14,090 nt of DNA. It comes from Oscillospiraceae bacterium. GTDB lineage: Bacteria > Bacillota > Clostridia > Oscillospirales > Oscillospiraceae. Below are positions 1 through 7,210 of the stretch, piece after piece (the stretch's first letter is position 1; each line of letters begins with the position of its first letter). The notes under the pieces are model-generated. The model was not told the origin of the DNA. It did not search any database and worked only from the letters and a program-made list of their open reading frames with translations. The stretch is from contig JAISTA010000099.1 in the NCBI GenBank assembly GCA_031272845.1, positions 1 through 14,090 on the forward strand, written 5' to 3'. The position numbers and the translations under genes are program-made.

Positions 1-10
1 CCCGGCATAA

Positions 11-210
11 AGCGATTTTGCTTCTTTTCTCAAGAGAAAAGAAGTCGCCCCTTTTTGGTTACTTTTTCCGGCGAAGCGGAAAAAGTAACCGCCCGCCGCG
101 TAGGCGCTCTTGCTTCGCAATGAAGAGAAGCAAAGTCCCAATTCCAAACTCCGCACCAAGCGGCGCACAGAGAACTTTTCGTTCCCGCCTATAGTTTTGC
201 GTCGAAAAGA
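11..210. repeat. Hairpin-rich intergenic repeat-like stretch
   Basis: Several inverted repeats are packed together. CTTCTTTTCTC at 21-31 pairs perfectly with 34-44 across a 2-nt centre. The 14-base arm GGTTACTTTTTCCG at 57-70 pairs perfectly with 77-90 around the loop GCGAAG. TTGCTTC at 110-116 pairs with 127-133, and CTTTTCG at 175-181 pairs with 203-209. None has the T-run expected of an intrinsic terminator right after it. A 67-codon minus-strand frame (262-59) crosses the stretch; its basic, low-complexity product looks like a by-product of the repeat. I infer a REP-like repeat family because similar arrangements recur between genes of related gut Clostridia. A second copy is not visible in this window. 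Confidence 0.45.
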
Positions 211-251
211 ACACCAACAACGCGGACAAACCATAGCACCCCGTGTCCCAG

Positions 252-1325
252 CTACAAAACAATAAGCTCCCTGCAAAGCTCCGTTATATCCCGGCAGCCG
301 TCCTTTTCCACATACACAACATCCTCGATCCTTACCCCGAAGCGCCCCGGCAGGTAAATCCCCGGCTCGGCGGAGATCACCCCGCCCTCAGGCAGCGGCG
401 TTTTTACGTTAACGGACGCTGAAAGCGCCTCGTGCACCTCAAGACCAAGCCCGTGGCCGAAGCCGTGACCGAAATATTCGCCGTAGCCCGCCGCCTGAAT
501 AACCTGACGCGCCGCGCCGTCCACCTCGCATCCGGGAATCCCGGCGCGGATTGCCGCAATGCCGGCAAGCTGCGCCTGTAAAACCGTGTCGTACACACGC
601 CTTTCCTCGTCGGAGGGTTTTCCCTGCCAGCCGAGATAAACCGTTCTTGTCGTGTCTGAAACCCAGCCGTTTTTCTTTGCGCCGAAGTCGATTGTCAGGA
701 ATCCCCGCGCCAGCTTTTCGTCAGACGGAACGCCGTGCGGGCGGGACGAGTTTGCGCCCGAAACCGCGATTGTGTCAAACGATTTATCGTCAGCTCCGCA
801 GTCGAGCATATGAAACAGCAGCCTGTTTGCAACCTGTTTTTCGGTCAACTCGCGGCTGAGCTCCGGAAGCAGGCGCAAAAATGCCTTTTCAGCAATTCTC
901 TGCGCCTCTATCATTGCGGCAAGCTCTTCTTCAGACTTGACGTTGCGCAGGCGGTCAACAAGGCCGCCCGACTTTACAAGCTCCGACTTGAGCACGCTTG
1001 AAAACGCGAGAAATTCGCTGTATGTAAGGCTGTTTTCCTCAATCGCAAGTGTCCTCACTCCCAGCTCGGAAATCAGCCTATTCAGGATTGCGGCGGGCTT
1101 GTCCTCCGCCGTTTGCTGCAAAACCTCCGCGTCGGAAACAGCGGCGCGCGCAGCCTCAATATAGCGCGAGTCCGTTATAAAAAACGCGTCTGTTCCCGTT
1201 ACGAGCACATAGCCTGACGACGACGAAAACCCCGTTGCGTACAGACGGTTCACGGAAGACACAAGCAACAGCGCGTCAAATTCCGCGCCGTTTACGGCAT
1301 TTTTCAGCTTTCCAAGGTTGTTCAA
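252..1325 (-). CDS. M24 family Xaa-Pro aminopeptidase
   Basis: Cytosolic metallopeptidase expected to remove N-terminal residues that precede proline. The 357-residue length and two-part layout match the short bacterial Xaa-Pro peptidases (YqhT/PepQ-like): an N-terminal creatinase-like domain (about 1-125) and a C-terminal pita-bread domain (about 135-357). All five expected metal ligands are visible: D213 and D224 (11 apart), H291 in GHGFGHGLGLEVHE, E320 in SAEPGIY and E334 in RIED. The start is TTG. The sequence GGAGAGGA lies 6 nt upstream (1332-1339 on the complement), and the TTG overlaps the yqeG stop, so the two genes are probably translationally coupled. In many Clostridia this gene pair is followed by efp; here a repeat-like stretch follows instead. 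Exact subfamily and substrate are not determined. Confidence 0.93.
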   Translation of the reverse strand: MNNLGKLKNAVNGAEFDALLLVSSVNRLYATGFSSSSGYVLVTGTDAFFITDSRYIEAARAAVSDAEVLQQTAEDKPAAILNRLISELGVRTLAIEENSLTYSEFLAFSSVLKSELVKSGGLVDRLRNVKSEEELAAMIEAQRIAEKAFLRLLPELSRELTEKQVANRLLFHMLDCGADDKSFDTIAVSGANSSRPHGVPSDEKLARGFLTIDFGAKKNGWVSDTTRTVYLGWQGKPSDEERRVYDTVLQAQLAGIAAIRAGIPGCEVDGAARQVIQAAGYGEYFGHGFGHGLGLEVHEALSASVNVKTPLPEGGVISAEPGIYLPGRFGVRIEDVVYVEKDGCRDITELCRELIVL

Positions 1326-1828
1326 CTTAGTTCCTCTCCATTTTTGGCGAGCAGCCGAAACGGCAGCTCCGCATAGTATCTCAGCCGTCTCATAACAGGC
1401 ATAAGCCCTCTGCCGGACAGCACCAGCGGTCTGACCAAAACCGAGCGCGCCCCGAGAAACACGCCCTCCAGCCCGTCAGTGAAAAACTGGTCGCCGACAG
1501 CGGCAAGCTTCTTTTTATCCGGATAGTCTGCCGTTAACGCACGCGCTTTTTTTGTGCGCGGCTTCTTGCTGTTGTAGCTGTACCGTACGCCGAGGTGCGC
1601 CGCAACCGTATTTGCGCGCGTCTCGCTTTTGGCGTTTGACAAAATGCGGAGCTCAATTCCGGCGGCCTGAATACTCTGCGTCCAGGCGGCAAGCTCCGGC
1701 GGCGGAAGCGGCGCGCTGTACGCCATAAGCGTGTTGTCAATGTCGAGCAGCAGGCATTTCACACCGAGCTTTTGCAAAAAAGCAGGCGAAATGTCCGTCA
1801 CCGAGCGGAATTTATATAAATTGAACAT
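1322..1828 (-). CDS. yqeG: YqeG family HAD-superfamily phosphatase
   Basis: Small cytosolic HAD-type phosphatase (class IIIA) of the YqeG family; its physiological substrate is not established. HAD motifs appear in order: DIDNT at 29-33 (nucleophile and acid/base Asp), SN at 64-65, Lys in SKKPRTK near 88-93, and GDQFFTD at 112-118 (metal-binding acids). From the ATG at 1828 the protein is 168 residues, the usual family size, and opens with the typical short lead-in before the DxD motif. No clear Shine-Dalgarno precedes this ATG. A second in-frame ATG at 1924 has AAGGG 8 nt upstream and would add 32 basic residues; I prefer 1828 because homologues lack that extension. The 3' end overlaps the peptidase start by 4 nt. 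Divergent from the gene at 1936. Confidence 0.9.
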   Translation of the reverse strand: MFNLYKFRSVTDISPAFLQKLGVKCLLLDIDNTLMAYSAPLPPPELAAWTQSIQAAGIELRILSNAKSETRANTVAAHLGVRYSYNSKKPRTKKARALTADYPDKKKLAAVGDQFFTDGLEGVFLGARSVLVRPLVLSGRGLMPVMRRLRYYAELPFRLLAKNGEELS

Positions 1829-1935
1829 AAAATCTGAACCCGAAAAATATGATATAGAAGAACTACGCCGCGCCCGGCGCGGTATTTTCGCGAGTTTTTC
1901 GGTTATTGCCGATAAACTCACCATGGAGGCTTCCC

Positions 1936-2715
1936 TTGTATATATATATGACCTCTCCGCCGGAAAACTGCGCTCCTGAGAGCAAAATATTTCTTCCGGC
2001 GCCCTTTTGCTACAAGCTGACCGGCGGCAAGCTCACAATCGACAAAAAAAAGCCGGAGCTTCTCGGCGGCGCTATGATTATTGACGCGCAGGGGCTTACC
2101 GGCGTTAACATTTCTTCGATTACGGACGAAATTCTCGCGGAGGTTTTCCGTCAAAAGGCGACGGCGACCGTTGTAAACAGCGGCAACGCAAACCAAAACG
2201 CTGTCGCGGCGCTTGTCGCTGAAATTACGGCAAAAATGCCGGAAATCCGGATCTTTCTTCCTGACACGCAGATGAACGCGGGGCTTTTCAGAAACACGCC
2301 GTCCGTGTCGCTGCTCGTGCAGTCCGCAATTTCGGGCGGGAGCCTTTCCGACTCGCTGGAGCGCTCCGTGCGGCTTTTCGGCCAGAACAGAATCGGCCTT
2401 GAAACCGACAGAATTTCAATTGATTTTGTAGTTCCCTCGGCGGATTTTGCCGGGGCAAGTGTTCCCGTAGCCCGGCTGCCGAAGGACCGCACAGTCCATT
2501 TTTCAGAGGAGCTCGCCGTAAACTACCTCTGCACAAATGACGACGGCGACCGTCACTTTATCCTGTTCGACGACGTGGCCAGCCTAATGTACAAAATACG
2601 CCTTGCGGAAAGCTTCGGCGTGTCGCACATTTTTATGTTTTATCCGCACGTGAGCGACATATATGAGGAGCTGGAGGCCGAGCTTCTCGCGCTGTACGGC
2701 AGCGCGTTTTCCTAA
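1936..2715 (+). CDS. Uncharacterised protein, possible TIM-barrel-like C-terminus
   Basis: I do not recognise this ~259-residue protein. Three in-frame starts are possible: TTG 1906, TTG 1936 and ATG 1948. I chose TTG 1936 because GGAGG at 1925-1929 sits 6 nt before it; the ATG at 1948 would be 18 nt away. There is no signal peptide or clear membrane segment, so it is probably cytosolic. The sequence alternates hydrophobic strands and helices: GGAMIID near the N-terminus, then ATATVVNSGNANQ, then RISIDFVVPSADF. The last part, HFILFDDVASLMYKIRLAE followed by GVSHIFMFYP, resembles the final strand-helix-strand of glycosidase-18-like TIM barrels, but no catalytic DxxDxDxE motif is visible. It diverges from yqeG and converges on rarA with a 13-nt gap. 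Any function is a guess. Confidence 0.75.
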   Translation: MYIYMTSPPENCAPESKIFLPAPFCYKLTGGKLTIDKKKPELLGGAMIIDAQGLTGVNISSITDEILAEVFRQKATATVVNSGNANQNAVAALVAEITAKMPEIRIFLPDTQMNAGLFRNTPSVSLLVQSAISGGSLSDSLERSVRLFGQNRIGLETDRISIDFVVPSADFAGASVPVARLPKDRTVHFSEELAVNYLCTNDDGDRHFILFDDVASLMYKIRLAESFGVSHIFMFYPHVSDIYEELEAELLALYGSAFS

Positions 2716-2729
2716 AAGAACGCGCCGCC
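2698..2729. terminator. Hairpin between convergent genes, weak terminator candidate
   Basis: Arm GGCAGCGCGTT (2698-2708) pairs with AACGCGCCGCC (2719-2729) with one mismatch and a 10-nt loop that holds the stop codon of the plus-strand gene. It lies at the convergent ends of the 1936-2715 gene and rarA, and overlaps the coding end of the first. No T-run follows on either strand, so intrinsic termination is uncertain. Confidence 0.3.
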
Positions 2730-4018
2730 TACTCGCCCTCTATCGCGTCCCAATACTTCTTGGCCGCCTGCTCATTCTTGTTGTCGCCGAAGATGTAGTA
2801 CTTCTTGCCCTTCAGCGCGTCCGGCATGTACTGCTGTCGCGTCCAGTGGTTCGGGAAATCGTGCGGATACAGGTAACCCTGCTCGCGCTCAAAGCCCGTT
2901 CCGTCCGCGTGCTTATTCTGTAAGTGACGCGGGATCTCGCCGCTGCCGGCCCTTCCGGCGGACACATCCGCCATAGCCTGGCCGATTCCGACATATGTCG
3001 AGTTAGACTTGGGGCACGTCGCGAGAAATACCGCCGCAGAGGCAAGCGGAATCCGCGCCTCCGGCATACCTAGACGCTCCGCCGCCTGAACCGCCGCGAC
3101 GACGTACGGCAAAGCGCGCGGGTCGGCAAGGCCGATGTCCTCCGCAGCCATCGCGAGCAGTCTGCGGGACGGCATAATAATGTCTCCCGCAACGAGCATA
3201 CGCGCGAGGTAGTGCAGCGCGGCGTCCGGGTCGGAGCCACGAATTGACTTTTGCAGCGCCGAGGCGCAGTCATAAAAATCGTCGCCCTTTTTGTCGTATC
3301 GGGCGGCGCTTTTGTCCGTTGCGTACTGCGCGTCTTCAAGGCTCAGCACAACCGTTTTGTCGTCTCGCTTTGCCGAATAATACAGCAGCTCCAGCGCGTT
3401 CAGCGCACGCCGCGCGTCGCCGCCGGAGGCCGCCGCGATAAGCTCCAGCACTCCGTTTTCCGGCGCAACCGAAACGCCGTCCGCTTCCTCTAGCCTCCGC
3501 ACGGCGCGCCGAATCGCGTCTGCTATATCCTCCGTGCCGATAGGCTTAAACTCAAACACGGCGCAGCGCGAAAGTATCGCGTTGTACACGTAAAAATACG
3601 GGTTTTCTGTCGTCGAGGCGATAAGCGTTATCTCGCCGCTTTCGATGAATTCCAAAAGCGACTGCTGCTGCTTTTTGTTAAAATACTGTATCTCGTCGAG
3701 ATACAGTAAAACCCCGTTCGGCGCGGCAAACGTGCCGAGCTCCCCGACGATTTCCTTGATGTCCGCAAGACCTGCGTTTGTCGCGTTCAGGCGGCGCAGT
3801 GTTCTGCCTGACGTTTTCGCGATAATGTTCGCAGCTGTGGTTTTGCCCGTGCCTGACGGGCCGTAGAAAATCATATTCGGCAGCTTGCCGGATTGGATTA
3901 CCTTGCGCAAAAGTCCGTTTTGGCCGAGGATGTGCCGCTGCCCGACAAAGTCCTCAAGGCTGTCCGGCCGCAAAAGATCCGCAAGCGGTCTGTAATTGTT
4001 ATTATTCCCGTCACTCAT
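2729..4018 (-). CDS. rarA: Replication-associated recombination protein A (RarA/MgsA)
   Basis: AAA+ ATPase related to clamp-loader subunits and RuvB; RarA family members act at stalled replication forks together with SSB and RecA. The 429-residue length is typical. Walker A GPSGTGKTT is at 53-61, Walker B LYLDEI at 105-110 (D108, E109), followed by the family's FNKKQQQ segment. The sensor 1 region ASTTEN is at 134-139 and the arginine finger candidate R151 is in LSRC. The C-terminal tetramerisation and MgsA-type domain is intact: LASAAVFLATCPKSNS and, near the end, the PHDFPNHW segment. ATG at 4018 has no strong Shine-Dalgarno, which fits translation coupled to the upstream gene 22 nt away. 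Last gene of the lysC-mnmG-TS-rarA series. Confidence 0.95.
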   Translation of the reverse strand: MSDGNNNNYRPLADLLRPDSLEDFVGQRHILGQNGLLRKVIQSGKLPNMIFYGPSGTGKTTAANIIAKTSGRTLRRLNATNAGLADIKEIVGELGTFAAPNGVLLYLDEIQYFNKKQQQSLLEFIESGEITLIASTTENPYFYVYNAILSRCAVFEFKPIGTEDIADAIRRAVRRLEEADGVSVAPENGVLELIAAASGGDARRALNALELLYYSAKRDDKTVVLSLEDAQYATDKSAARYDKKGDDFYDCASALQKSIRGSDPDAALHYLARMLVAGDIIMPSRRLLAMAAEDIGLADPRALPYVVAAVQAAERLGMPEARIPLASAAVFLATCPKSNSTYVGIGQAMADVSAGRAGSGEIPRHLQNKHADGTGFEREQGYLYPHDFPNHWTRQQYMPDALKGKKYYIFGDNKNEQAAKKYWDAIEGE

Positions 4019-4040
4019 AGCGTTTTGCGAAGCGTCCGCG

Positions 4041-4823
4041 TCACCTTTCGTCCCTCAGCTGCCGTACAAGCTCCGCGATCGAGTCTTTTTCGGACTCCAT
4101 CTGCTCGTCCCAGTCACCGGTATAATCATATGTTGTGTCGAGGACGCTGAGCCACTCCTGTTCTACTCCAAGCCGTGGCACGGTACCTGACTTTATGCGC
4201 CGGATATACCCCTCAAACAAACCGAAGTCCCGCTCGTACACGTGATATGAGTTCGCGCGGTGCGTGTACGTACCGACAAGCACGCCGACCTGCGCCGCGA
4301 TGCGCTCCTGCAACCGCACAAGCGCGTAGGCGTTCATAAACGAGGCTTTTACCGCGTCGTTTGAGCGAAACAAAACCTTGCAGTGCAGCTTGCCGCCGCG
4401 TATAAAATACTGAATATTCTGGAGGCACGCGGGAGAGTCCAGCTCCAAATCCTGCTCCTTGCGGATTGAAATCACCGCGCGGCGCGTGTCCGGATTGCGC
4501 TGAAGCTCCGCAACGACCCACGGCAGCTGATCCGCCATGCGCGCGTGGTAGGTGTACTCCCAGTTTCCGCGCTCAACCTCAAAGTCGAGTATTCCGTCGA
4601 GCATTTCCTGGCGGTACTGCTCAAGCGAATGCGGGTCGCCGATAAAAAGCCGCGAAATCATCGGCTCCGCCAGCGGCTCCTCGCAGACAAACGTGACCGA
4701 GGCCTCTTTTTGCGTCGTGTTATAGTCGGGGCACGGCAAAAGCTCGTTGTTTTCATAAAGCGCCAAAAGCGCGTTGTGGTAGGCCTCCGGCAGCGTTTTG
4801 CCTGTTACGAAATGTTCAAACAT
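4041..4823 (-). CDS. Divergent thymidylate-synthase-fold protein
   Basis: The 260-residue protein matches the thymidylate synthase/dCMP hydroxymethylase fold. Visible landmarks are DTRRAVISI (phosphate-binding Arg pair), the presumed nucleophile Cys in SPACLQ, RSND matching the RSxD nucleotide loop, FMNAYAL where Asn aligns with E. coli Asn177 (favours dUMP over dCMP), and SYHVYERD matching the His-x-Tyr pair. Departures from classical ThyA are that the ELLWFLQGD segment is replaced by a version without the aligned Glu58 and Trp (MISRLFIGD), and that PCH becomes ACL. It may still make dTMP, or act on another pyrimidine nucleotide. ATG at 4823 has AAGGGG 11 nt upstream and overlaps the mnmG end by 8 nt. 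Like MnmG, the classical enzyme uses methylene-tetrahydrofolate. Confidence 0.85.
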   Translation of the reverse strand: MFEHFVTGKTLPEAYHNALLALYENNELLPCPDYNTTQKEASVTFVCEEPLAEPMISRLFIGDPHSLEQYRQEMLDGILDFEVERGNWEYTYHARMADQLPWVVAELQRNPDTRRAVISIRKEQDLELDSPACLQNIQYFIRGGKLHCKVLFRSNDAVKASFMNAYALVRLQERIAAQVGVLVGTYTHRANSYHVYERDFGLFEGYIRRIKSGTVPRLGVEQEWLSVLDTTYDYTGDWDEQMESEKDSIAELVRQLRDER

Positions 4824-6729
4824 CGGCTTTTGTACCCCTTTGCTTTAGAAAAATCATCAAAACGGCGCTGTCCGCCGGTGAAACGCCCGAAACGCGCATC
4901 GCCTGACCGAGACTGACCGGCTTTATCTGCGCCAGCTTTTGCCGCGCCTCAAGCCGAAGTCCCTTTATCGCCGCATAGTCCAAATCCTGCGGCAGCGGAT
5001 AGCTCTCAAGCTTTCGAAACTGCTCTATCTGCTTTTTCTGCCGCTCAATATAGCCCTCATATTTCACGGTAATCTCAACGCTTTCCGCAATTTCCCGCGA
5101 AAGACGCGGCCTGCTTGTATCCAAAACCGCCAGCGCGTCATACGTCACGCTAGGCCTCCGCAAAAGCGACAGAAGCGCAACGCCTGTCGTGACAGCTGTC
5201 TCCCCCGCCGCGCTCAGAATTTCCTTCAGCTCGTCCGACGGCGGGATAAAGGTCTTGCCCAACCGCTCAATTTCCGCGCTGACGGCCGCGTATTTTTCCG
5301 CAACAGTGCGCCGCCGCTCCTCGGTAATCGTCCCCGCCCGCGCGGCAATTTCCGACAGGCGCAGATCCGCGTTGTCCTGGCGGTGGTAAAGCCGGAATTC
5401 CGTGCGGCTCGTCATAATTCTGTACGGCTCGTTTGTGCCCTTTGTCACAAGGTCGTCAATCAAAACGCCGATGTATCCGTCAGCGCGGGATATTATCATC
5501 GGCTCCCGCCCGAGAACAGACAGCGCGGCGTTCGCCCCGGCGACAAAGCCCTGAACCGCCGCCTCCTCATAGCCGGAGGAGCCGTTAAACTGCCCCGCGC
5601 CGTAAAGTCCCGGCAAATGCTTAAATTCAAGCGTTGCCGTGAGCCCGGTCGGGTCGCAGCAATCGTATTCAATGGCGTAAGCCGGGCGCTGAAGCTCCGC
5701 GCGCTCAAGTCCCGGCAGAGTTCTCAGCATTTTTATCTGCACATCCTCCGGCATAGAGGACGAAAAGCCCTGAATATAAAGCTCGCGCGTCTCCTCACCC
5801 ATCGGCTCGACAAAAATCTGGTGCCGGACTTTGTCCGCAAAGCGCACCACCTTGTCTTCTATGCTGGGGCAGTAGCGCGGACCCGTTCCCTCGATAACGC
5901 CGCCGTAAAGCGGCGAACGGTGCAGGTTTTCGCGGATAATCGCGTGCGTGTTTTCGTTTGTATACGTCAGGTAGCAAACGGCGCGGTTCTCCGGCGTATG
6001 CGCCGCCGTAAACGAGCACGGCTGCGGGTCGTCGTCCCCCGGCTGCTCCTCCATTGCGGAAAAATCAACCGAATTCGCGTTCACGCGCGGCGGCGTGCCC
6101 GTCTTAAACCGCCGCAGCGTAACTCCAAGCGCGGCAAGGCTCTCCGACAGCCCGATTGCGGCGAACATGCCGTCCGGCCCGCCGCTGCGCACGCTTGCGC
6201 CGGTTATTGTCCTGCCCTCAAGAAACGTCCCTGTCGCGACGACGACGCTCTTCACGGCGTACACCGCGCCGCCGTAGGTTCGGATTGCGACAACGCGGCC
6301 ATTTTCCGCAAATATATCGGTAATTTCGGCCTGCTTCAGGTCAAGGTTTTCCCGCGACTCAAGCTCAAGCTTGACCGTCTCGCGGTACCGCGTTCTGTCG
6401 CACTGCACGCGCAACGAGTGCACGGCCGCCCCCTTGCCTCGGTTCAGCGTTCTGTATTGCAGGGCGGCCTTGTCCGCAAAGCGCGCCATGGTGCCGCCGA
6501 GAGCGTCCAGCTCGCGCACAAGATGACCCTTGCCGGTGCCGCCGATCGCGGGGTTGCAGGGCATATTTCCGGCAGCGTCCAGGTTCACCGTAAAGCAGAC
6601 GGTTTTTGCGCCGAGATAGGCTGAAATCAGCGCCGCCTCTGTCCCCGCGTGACCCGCTCCGATAACCGCGACGTCATAGCTGCCGGCAAAAAAATCCTCT
6701 TTTGTTTTGAAAAAACGTGAATAATCCAA
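4816..6729 (-). CDS. mnmG: tRNA uridine-5-carboxymethylaminomethyl modification enzyme MnmG
   Basis: FAD-dependent MnmG (GidA), partner of MnmE in making cmnm5U at the tRNA wobble position with methylene-tetrahydrofolate, glycine/ammonium and GTP. Seen here are the N-terminal dinucleotide-binding motif VIGAGHAGTEAA, the family signature PCNPAIGGTGKGHLVRE with its conserved Cys, the second catalytic Cys in GPRYCPSIEDK, and the helical C-terminal domain (GLRLEARQKL..., SLGQAMRVSGVSPAD) for MnmE/tRNA contact. The start is uncertain. No in-frame ATG or good Shine-Dalgarno exists. TTG at 6729 gives 637 residues, close to normal, and starts 10 nt after the lysC stop. A TTG at 6831 would overlap lysC by 92 nt. 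Coupled reading from lysC may explain the weak start. Confidence 0.95.
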   Translation of the reverse strand: MDYSRFFKTKEDFFAGSYDVAVIGAGHAGTEAALISAYLGAKTVCFTVNLDAAGNMPCNPAIGGTGKGHLVRELDALGGTMARFADKAALQYRTLNRGKGAAVHSLRVQCDRTRYRETVKLELESRENLDLKQAEITDIFAENGRVVAIRTYGGAVYAVKSVVVATGTFLEGRTITGASVRSGGPDGMFAAIGLSESLAALGVTLRRFKTGTPPRVNANSVDFSAMEEQPGDDDPQPCSFTAAHTPENRAVCYLTYTNENTHAIIRENLHRSPLYGGVIEGTGPRYCPSIEDKVVRFADKVRHQIFVEPMGEETRELYIQGFSSSMPEDVQIKMLRTLPGLERAELQRPAYAIEYDCCDPTGLTATLEFKHLPGLYGAGQFNGSSGYEEAAVQGFVAGANAALSVLGREPMIISRADGYIGVLIDDLVTKGTNEPYRIMTSRTEFRLYHRQDNADLRLSEIAARAGTITEERRRTVAEKYAAVSAEIERLGKTFIPPSDELKEILSAAGETAVTTGVALLSLLRRPSVTYDALAVLDTSRPRLSREIAESVEITVKYEGYIERQKKQIEQFRKLESYPLPQDLDYAAIKGLRLEARQKLAQIKPVSLGQAMRVSGVSPADSAVLMIFLKQRGTKADV

Positions 6730-6739
6730 TAAGTTCGGC

Positions 6740-7210
6740 TTATTCGAAAAACTTGCGGTGAATCGCGTCAACCGCTCTGTCAGCGTCTGTCTCCCTGACA
6801 AGCACGGAAATTTTGATCTCGCTCGTCGCAATCATGTTTATGTTCACCTCAGCGTCGTAAAGCGCCTCAAACATCATCGCGGCAATGCCGGACGCGCTCA
6901 TCATTCCCGCGCCGACAATAGACACCTTTGCAACCGCGTCGTTTGTGTCGATAGCGGAGTATTGCAGCTCGCTCTTCTTTTTTTCGAGCGTTGCAACCGC
7001 CGCCTGCAAATCCTCCTTCGGCACGGTAAAGCTGATGTCCTTTGTTTTGTCGCGACCGATAGACTGCAGGATAATATCGACGTTTATCCCCGCTCTTGCG
7101 ATTTCGTTAAAAACGCGAAAGGCGATACCCGGCGTGTCCGCGAGTCCCATAACTGCGATACGCGCCGTATTTGTATCCTTCGCGACACCTGAAATTTTTG
7201 TTTTCTCCAT
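6740..7210 (-). CDS. Internal in-frame start: putative aspartokinase beta (ACT) subunit
   Basis: Inside lysC an in-frame ATG at 7210 (Met247 of the long protein, MEKTKISGV) is preceded by AAAAGGAG at 7219-7226 with an ideal 8-nt gap. This is a better ribosome site than the one at the gene's main start. The 156-residue product would hold just the two ACT domains. Bacillus subtilis aspartokinase II and the Corynebacterium enzyme are known to make such a beta subunit from an internal start at the matching place, forming an alpha2beta2 enzyme. That this happens here is inference from the ribosome site and position. Confidence 0.6.
   Translation of the reverse strand: MEKTKISGVAKDTNTARIAVMGLADTPGIAFRVFNEIARAGINVDIILQSIGRDKTKDISFTVPKEDLQAAVATLEKKKSELQYSAIDTNDAVAKVSIVGAGMMSASGIAAMMFEALYDAEVNINMIATSEIKISVLVRETDADRAVDAIHRKFFE

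Noticed and set aside
1868..1882. GC-rich dyad CCGCG/CGCGG in the yqeG divergent spacer as a terminator
   Set aside because: The stem is short with no proper T-run and lies between divergent starts, where a terminator makes little sense.
4939..6624. 561-codon open frame on the plus strand opposite mnmG
   Set aside because: It lies fully antisense to a certain mnmG. The product is Arg/His-rich without domains, and GC-rich codon patterns commonly keep the antisense frame open.
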